DNA of 9,393 bases from Polaromonas sp. (GTDB lineage: Bacteria; Pseudomonadota; Gammaproteobacteria; Burkholderiales; Burkholderiaceae_C), in assembly GCA_026786065.1 (NCBI GenBank), contig JAJAYS010000117.1:1-9393 (forward strand), given 5' to 3'. Under the pieces are notes generated by a model. It saw only the letters and a list, made by a program, of their open reading frames with translations, was not told where the DNA came from and searched no databases. Below, piece after piece: positions 6,654-9,393 of this stretch. The stretch's first letter is position 1. Every line of letters begins with the position of its first letter. The position numbers and the translations under genes are program-made.

Positions 6654-6719
6654 ATGGCGATACTGAAAACGCCGATTCACAAGCCCCCGATGGACGTGCA
6701 AACTGGCACCCGCCACTAA
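6654..6719 (+). CDS. Candidate 21-codon small ORF or leader peptide
   Basis: A short ORF encoding MAILKTPIHKPPMDVQTGTRH starts at an ATG that has a near-consensus GGAGG (6642-6646) seven bases upstream; a GTG directly before it is in frame too. The ORF ends 30 bp before the class II aldolase start. The initiation signal is at least as good as those of the long genes in this window, so ribosomes probably load here. The peptide has no membrane segment, no run of one amino acid that would suggest attenuation, and no family I know. It could be a leader peptide controlling the aldolase gene, a small protein, or chance. Confidence 0.35.
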   Translation: MAILKTPIHKPPMDVQTGTRH

Positions 6720-6736
6720 AAATCACTTTCACAACC

Positions 6737-6740
6737 GGAG
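6737..6740 (+). promoter_or_regulatory. Shine-Dalgarno of the class II aldolase-like gene
   Basis: GGAG lies nine bases before the ATG at 6750 and supports that start. The gap between the preceding small ORF and this site is only 17 bases, close enough for re-initiation or coupling. Confidence 0.6.
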
Positions 6741-6749
6741 ACATCCCGT

Positions 6750-7523
6750 ATGCACATCCCTTCCCTGAAAGAACTCGTCAGCGCTGAAGAATGGCAGCTG
6801 CGCTGTGATCTGGCCGCCTGCTATCGGTTGGTGGCTCTTTACGGCTGGAGCGACCTTGTTTTCACCCACATCAGCGCCAAGCTGCCCGAGTCCGTCAGCG
6901 GCGCTAAAGCGCACCATTTTTTGATCAACCCCTACGGCCTGATGTTCGACGAGATCACCGCGTCCAGCCTGGTCAAGGTCGATGAGCACTGCAACAAAGT
7001 CATCGAGTCACCGTTCCCGGTCAACCCTGCGGGTTTTGTGATTCACAGCGCGGTGCATGCCGCGCGGCATGACGCCGGCTGCGTGCTGCACACCCACACG
7101 CGCGCAGGCGTTGGCGTCAGCGCGCAGAAAGCCGGCGTCTTGCCGATCAGCCAGCAATCGACCTTTGTGCTGGCCTCTCTGGCCTACCACGACTATGAAG
7201 GCGTGGCCTTCCGCGACGACGAGAAGCCGCGTCTGCAGGCCAACTTGGGGCATGCCAACTTTCTGATGCTGCGCAACCACGGCTTGCTGGTGGTGGGCCC
7301 GACCATTCCCGAGGCCTTTCTGCGCATGTACCTCTTTGAAAACACCTGCCGCATTCAGATTGACGCGCAGCATGGCGGCGAGCTGACGCGGGTCAACCCG
7401 AGCATCATTGCGGGCGTGGGTGAAGCCATGCGGGTTCAAACCGGCGGCATGGGCGGGGCGTTCGCCTGGCCCTCGCTAGTTCGCAAACTCGCCACGCAGG
7501 GCAGCAACGGCTACCTGACCTGA
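6750..7523 (+). CDS. Class II aldolase/adducin N-terminal domain protein
   Basis: This 257-residue protein is a full-length class II aldolase/adducin domain. The zinc-ligand histidines are visible at His114 and His116 (VLHTHTRAG) and His177 (RNHGLLVVG). The early motif YGWSDLVFTHISAKLP at 31-46 and FLINPYGLMFDEITASSLVKVD at 57-78 are typical of the group. In sugar-phosphate aldolases such as L-fuculose-1-phosphate aldolase a catalytic Glu lies four residues before the conserved His of the next helix; here that position is Gly95 (NPAGFVIHSAVH). Many bacterial proteins annotated only as adducin-domain share this pattern and have unknown substrates, so retro-aldol activity should not be assumed. 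The ATG has GGAG nine bases upstream. The gene converges on the transglutaminase gene with a 25-bp gap and no clear terminator. Confidence 0.9.
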   Translation: MHIPSLKELVSAEEWQLRCDLAACYRLVALYGWSDLVFTHISAKLPESVSGAKAHHFLINPYGLMFDEITASSLVKVDEHCNKVIESPFPVNPAGFVIHSAVHAARHDAGCVLHTHTRAGVGVSAQKAGVLPISQQSTFVLASLAYHDYEGVAFRDDEKPRLQANLGHANFLMLRNHGLLVVGPTIPEAFLRMYLFENTCRIQIDAQHGGELTRVNPSIIAGVGEAMRVQTGGMGGAFAWPSLVRKLATQGSNGYLT

Positions 7524-7548
7524 CTATCGCTCCCAAGCCGGCGTAAGG

Positions 7549-8379
7549 TCACGCCTCCAGCCGCGCCGCCGCAGGCTGCGCTAAGGCCGGCTTATCTCCT
7601 TCGGTCACACTCAACTCTTTGCGCGTCATGAAGACGCCGCCAAACATGGTGGCAAAAGCCACATCCTTGGCGTCGCGCCCGGCGCCGACCCGCACCAGCC
7701 GGTCCAAGGGCGCCATGCGGGTGGCGTCGAACAGCACCCAGCGGCCGTCCAGCCAGGCTTCAAACACCGCATGAAAATCCTGCGGCGGCTCGGCAAAATG
7801 CACATAGCCAACCACCAGCCTAGCCGGAATGTTCAACGCCCGGCACAGCGTGATGCCCAAGTGCGCAAAATCACGGCAAACGCCGGCCCGCTGCACGAAG
7901 ACCTCCTGGGCCGTCGTCGTCGAGTTGCTGAAGCCCGGCAGGTAGGCAATCGAGTCGTGAATCCAGCTCTCCACCGCCCGCACCCGGCCGATGCCGGGCG
8001 TAATCTGCCCGAACAACTGCTGCGCCGCGCGACTGAGCAAATCCGACTCGCAATACCGGCTCGGCATCAGGTAGCGCAGCACCTCGTCGGGCACTGCCGT
8101 CACCGCAGCCTCGTCCAGATGCAGCGGCACCGGCTTGGGGTGCAGTTCAAGCTGCGCCCGGTAATGCACCGACAGCGTTCCGCCCGTCGCATCGAACCGG
8201 AAGGAGCGGTTGCCGGTGCGCTCGTGGAGAAAGTGCCGCACCTGCACGCTAGGCGAAACGCTTAGGCGCTCATCGACCACCCGATTGACCTCGTGCTCCG
8301 CCGCTTCGATGTTGAACCAGAAATGGGTTGGGCTGCCGACCTGGTATTCAAGCCGCAGATCGATCAGGCTGGTATGCAT
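7549..8379 (-). CDS. Transglutaminase-like cysteine protease-fold protein
   Basis: A 276-residue protein of the bacterial transglutaminase-like superfamily. Residues 1-100 form the all-beta N-terminal region seen in this group. The catalytic core follows, with Cys168 in RAGVCRDFAHLGI, His203 in DFHAVFEAWL and Asp218 in WVLFDATRMAP, so the papain-like triad is complete. AYLPGFSNSTTTAQEVF just before the Cys is also characteristic. No signal peptide is present, implying a cytoplasmic location. Relatives are usually presumed peptidases or amidases; the substrate is unknown. In many genomes such proteins sit beside alpha-E and circularly permuted ATP-grasp proteins, but neither is here. The ATG at 8379 has GAGG only four bases upstream, which is close. 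The last ~20 residues are Ala-rich and probably disordered. Confidence 0.92.
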   Translation of the reverse strand: MHTSLIDLRLEYQVGSPTHFWFNIEAAEHEVNRVVDERLSVSPSVQVRHFLHERTGNRSFRFDATGGTLSVHYRAQLELHPKPVPLHLDEAAVTAVPDEVLRYLMPSRYCESDLLSRAAQQLFGQITPGIGRVRAVESWIHDSIAYLPGFSNSTTTAQEVFVQRAGVCRDFAHLGITLCRALNIPARLVVGYVHFAEPPQDFHAVFEAWLDGRWVLFDATRMAPLDRLVRVGAGRDAKDVAFATMFGGVFMTRKELSVTEGDKPALAQPAAARLEA

Positions 8380-8491
8380 AAAACCTCAGCATGAGCGTGG
8401 CTGCGGGCCGCAAAGCGCGCGCCGCAAGGATTCGGCCCATCACCCGCCGCGAGCGGACCGGCAACACAAAGCGGCGACACCTTGCCCGGAC

Positions 8492-8986
8492 TCAAAGCCG
8501 GCTTCCCCGGTCGCGCTCGCGCACCTCCGCGTCGCCAAACCAGGCCTTGCAGGTGACAAAAATCACCTTCGCGCCGCACTGCAAGACATCAGCCGACTGC
8601 GCGGGTTTGACCGGTCGGATGCGCGCCCGCAAGCGGTTGATGAGCAAAAACTCCGCCAGGCTGGCCTTGAAGCCGATCTGGCGCTTCAGATTGCCGGATA
8701 CCGGTGCGGGCGATGGCAAGGTCAGGTCAGACCGCAACGCCTTGCCGCTTCTGAGCGGATTGAACAGACCCTGCCGAATCCGCGCAACGACGCCCACCGC
8801 CGGCGAAGCCACTGACACCGCAGGCGCCGGCTGCAGCACGACTGGCTGGATGGGCCGAGGCAAGCGCAGCAGCGGCGGGGCAGCGACCCTCAAAAGCTGC
8901 AAGGCCATCGAATCAAGACCCTCGCGATCCGCAGGCGCTGCCGCTCCGCCTCTATACGCAAAGAGCCGTTTACCATCGGTGACCAT
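8492..8986 (-). CDS. Hypothetical protein, coupled to the DUF1328 gene
   Basis: I do not recognise this 164-residue protein. It is rich in Ala, Pro, Arg and Leu. It has a Pro-rich stretch (PPLLRLPRPIQPVVLQPAPAV), a central FNPLRSGKALRSDLTLPSP segment, and a C-terminal part with two cysteines in LQCGAKVIFVTCKAWFGD. No signal peptide or membrane segment is evident. The ATG follows the stop of the DUF1328 gene with no gap (TAAATG), and a purine-rich GGGAAAG lies just before it, which argues for translational coupling. An internal ATG at 8908, giving MALQLLRVAAPPLL with GAGGG ten bases upstream, is an alternative. The 112 bp down to the transglutaminase start contain nothing I can name. It could be a non-coding open frame in GC-rich DNA, since overlapping frames are also open. 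Confidence 0.5.
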   Translation of the reverse strand: MVTDGKRLFAYRGGAAAPADREGLDSMALQLLRVAAPPLLRLPRPIQPVVLQPAPAVSVASPAVGVVARIRQGLFNPLRSGKALRSDLTLPSPAPVSGNLKRQIGFKASLAEFLLINRLRARIRPVKPAQSADVLQCGAKVIFVTCKAWFGDAEVRERDRGSRL

Positions 8987-9172
8987 TTACTTTCCCAACT
9001 TCTTCACCGCACCGACGCCGAGTGCCGCCAGCACGAGAAAAACAAACGCCAGGATCAAAAACAGCCCGAACAGCACCTTGGCGATGCCCGCCGACCCCGC
9101 AGCCAGACCGGAGAAACCCATGGACGCAGCGATCAGCGAAATAAACGCAAAAATGACAGCATATTTAAGCAT
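8987..9172 (-). CDS. DUF1328/YtjA-family small membrane protein
   Basis: This 61-residue protein begins MLKYAVIFAFISLIAASMGF and consists of two hydrophobic helices (about 4-22 and 28-54) separated by a small Gly/Ala-rich turn (SGLAAGSAG), ending VGAVKKLGK. This matches the DUF1328/YtjA family of tiny inner-membrane proteins of unknown function, usually 50-60 residues long. The ATG at 9172 has AGGAG six bases upstream. The frame stays open further upstream to 9373, but that extension has no family resemblance and is rejected. Its stop abuts the start of the hypothetical gene that follows. Homologues are often reported near envelope or stress genes, but nothing here indicates a role. Confidence 0.9.
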   Translation of the reverse strand: MLKYAVIFAFISLIAASMGFSGLAAGSAGIAKVLFGLFLILAFVFLVLAALGVGAVKKLGK

Positions 9173-9178
9173 TGCGAT

Positions 9179-9183
9179 CTCCT
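9179..9183 (-). promoter_or_regulatory. Shine-Dalgarno that decides the DUF1328 gene start
   Basis: AGGAG on the minus strand, six bases before the ATG at 9172, fixes the short 61-residue form over the longer open frame reaching to 9373. Confidence 0.75.
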
Positions 9184-9247
9184 GGTTGAAACCGGACTGA
9201 GTCGGCCGCCATCTGGGTTGGGACAGGCCCTCGCCCGTATAGGCCTC

Positions 9248-9291
9248 TTTTGGGCGGGCATCACAACGCGCAGCGCAGCGACCCGCCAAAA
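9248..9291. repeat. Long inverted repeat upstream of the DUF1328 gene
   Basis: TTTTGGGCGGG (9248-9258) and CCCGCCAAAA (9282-9291) can pair over ten base pairs with one bulged G, around a 23-base loop rich in GCGCAG. Neither strand has a T tract outside the stem, so it is not a standard terminator. It lies in the leader region of the DUF1328 gene. The remainder of 9173-9393 shows no gene or convincing promoter. Confidence 0.45.
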
Positions 9292-9393
9292 CCATAGTCT
9301 CCGCAGGCCGCACAGAACTCGGCGGTCCGGAAAGCGCATTTTTAACGTCAAAAGAACCCGACGCCCACACCAAAGCTTACGACTCCCTCGAAC

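Noticed and set aside
7524..7548. Bidirectional terminator between the convergent aldolase and transglutaminase genes
   Set aside because: The 25-bp gap has no stem followed by a T tract on either strand.
8391..9200. Long plus-strand frame of 269 codons
   Set aside because: It is rich in Arg, Ser and Thr, has no recognisable domain, and lies antisense to the DUF1328 gene and the hypothetical gene. It looks like a GC-rich shadow frame.
9173..9373. N-terminal extension of the DUF1328 protein to position 9373
   Set aside because: The ATG at 9172 has an ideal AGGAG, and the family is about 50-60 residues long. The extension is Arg/Pro-rich without resemblance to a signal peptide.

Overview
The window looks like a chromosomal segment of a GC-rich betaproteobacterium, most likely a member of the Comamonadaceae (Polaromonas/Rhodoferax/Variovorax-like). 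This placement is inferred from base composition, protein family flavour and the gid-par gene order; no search was run. The first ~115 bases are long G, C and T homopolymer runs that look like a low-quality contig end and not biology.

Positions 121-5045 hold one minus-strand block, read from right to left. It contains mnmG (tRNA wobble-uridine modification), rsmG (16S rRNA G527 methylation), a LysE/RhtB-type exporter, parA (chromosome segregation ATPase) and an RBBP9/YdeN-like alpha/beta hydrolase cut off by the bad contig end. Junctions are tight: a 4-bp TTGA overlap joins mnmG and rsmG, and a 4-bp ATGA overlap joins lysE and parA. Two sites matching the chromosomal parS consensus lie inside this block, one perfect copy in mnmG and one single-base variant in rsmG. 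This is therefore a ParABS centromere region; parB itself is not in the window and probably lies beyond position 1.

Upstream of mnmG on the same strand, positions 5084-5767 hold a Phd/YefM-type antitoxin and PIN-domain (VapC-like) toxin pair, with an inverted repeat just upstream of the antitoxin ATG that is a good candidate autoregulatory operator. Diverging from it is an NADPH-dependent FMN reductase-like flavoprotein (5861-6496). After a 253-bp intergenic stretch, which carries a dispersed-repeat copy, a short tandem repeat and a well-initiated 21-codon ORF, comes a class II aldolase/adducin-domain protein (6750-7523).

The right end is again on the minus strand: a transglutaminase-like cysteine peptidase fold protein (7549-8379), an unrecognised 164-residue protein (8492-8986), and a 61-residue DUF1328/YtjA-type membrane protein (8987-9172). 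The last two abut exactly. The final 221 bp (9173-9393) contain no supported gene, only a long inverted repeat.

The clearest points beyond routine annotation are the two parS sites, the toxin-antitoxin unit placed directly ahead of the mnmG operon, a pair of related intergenic repeats sitting just 3' of parA and of the FMN reductase gene, a possible leader peptide ahead of the aldolase gene, and a changed residue in the ParA nucleotide-binding site. I see no convincing wholly new system.
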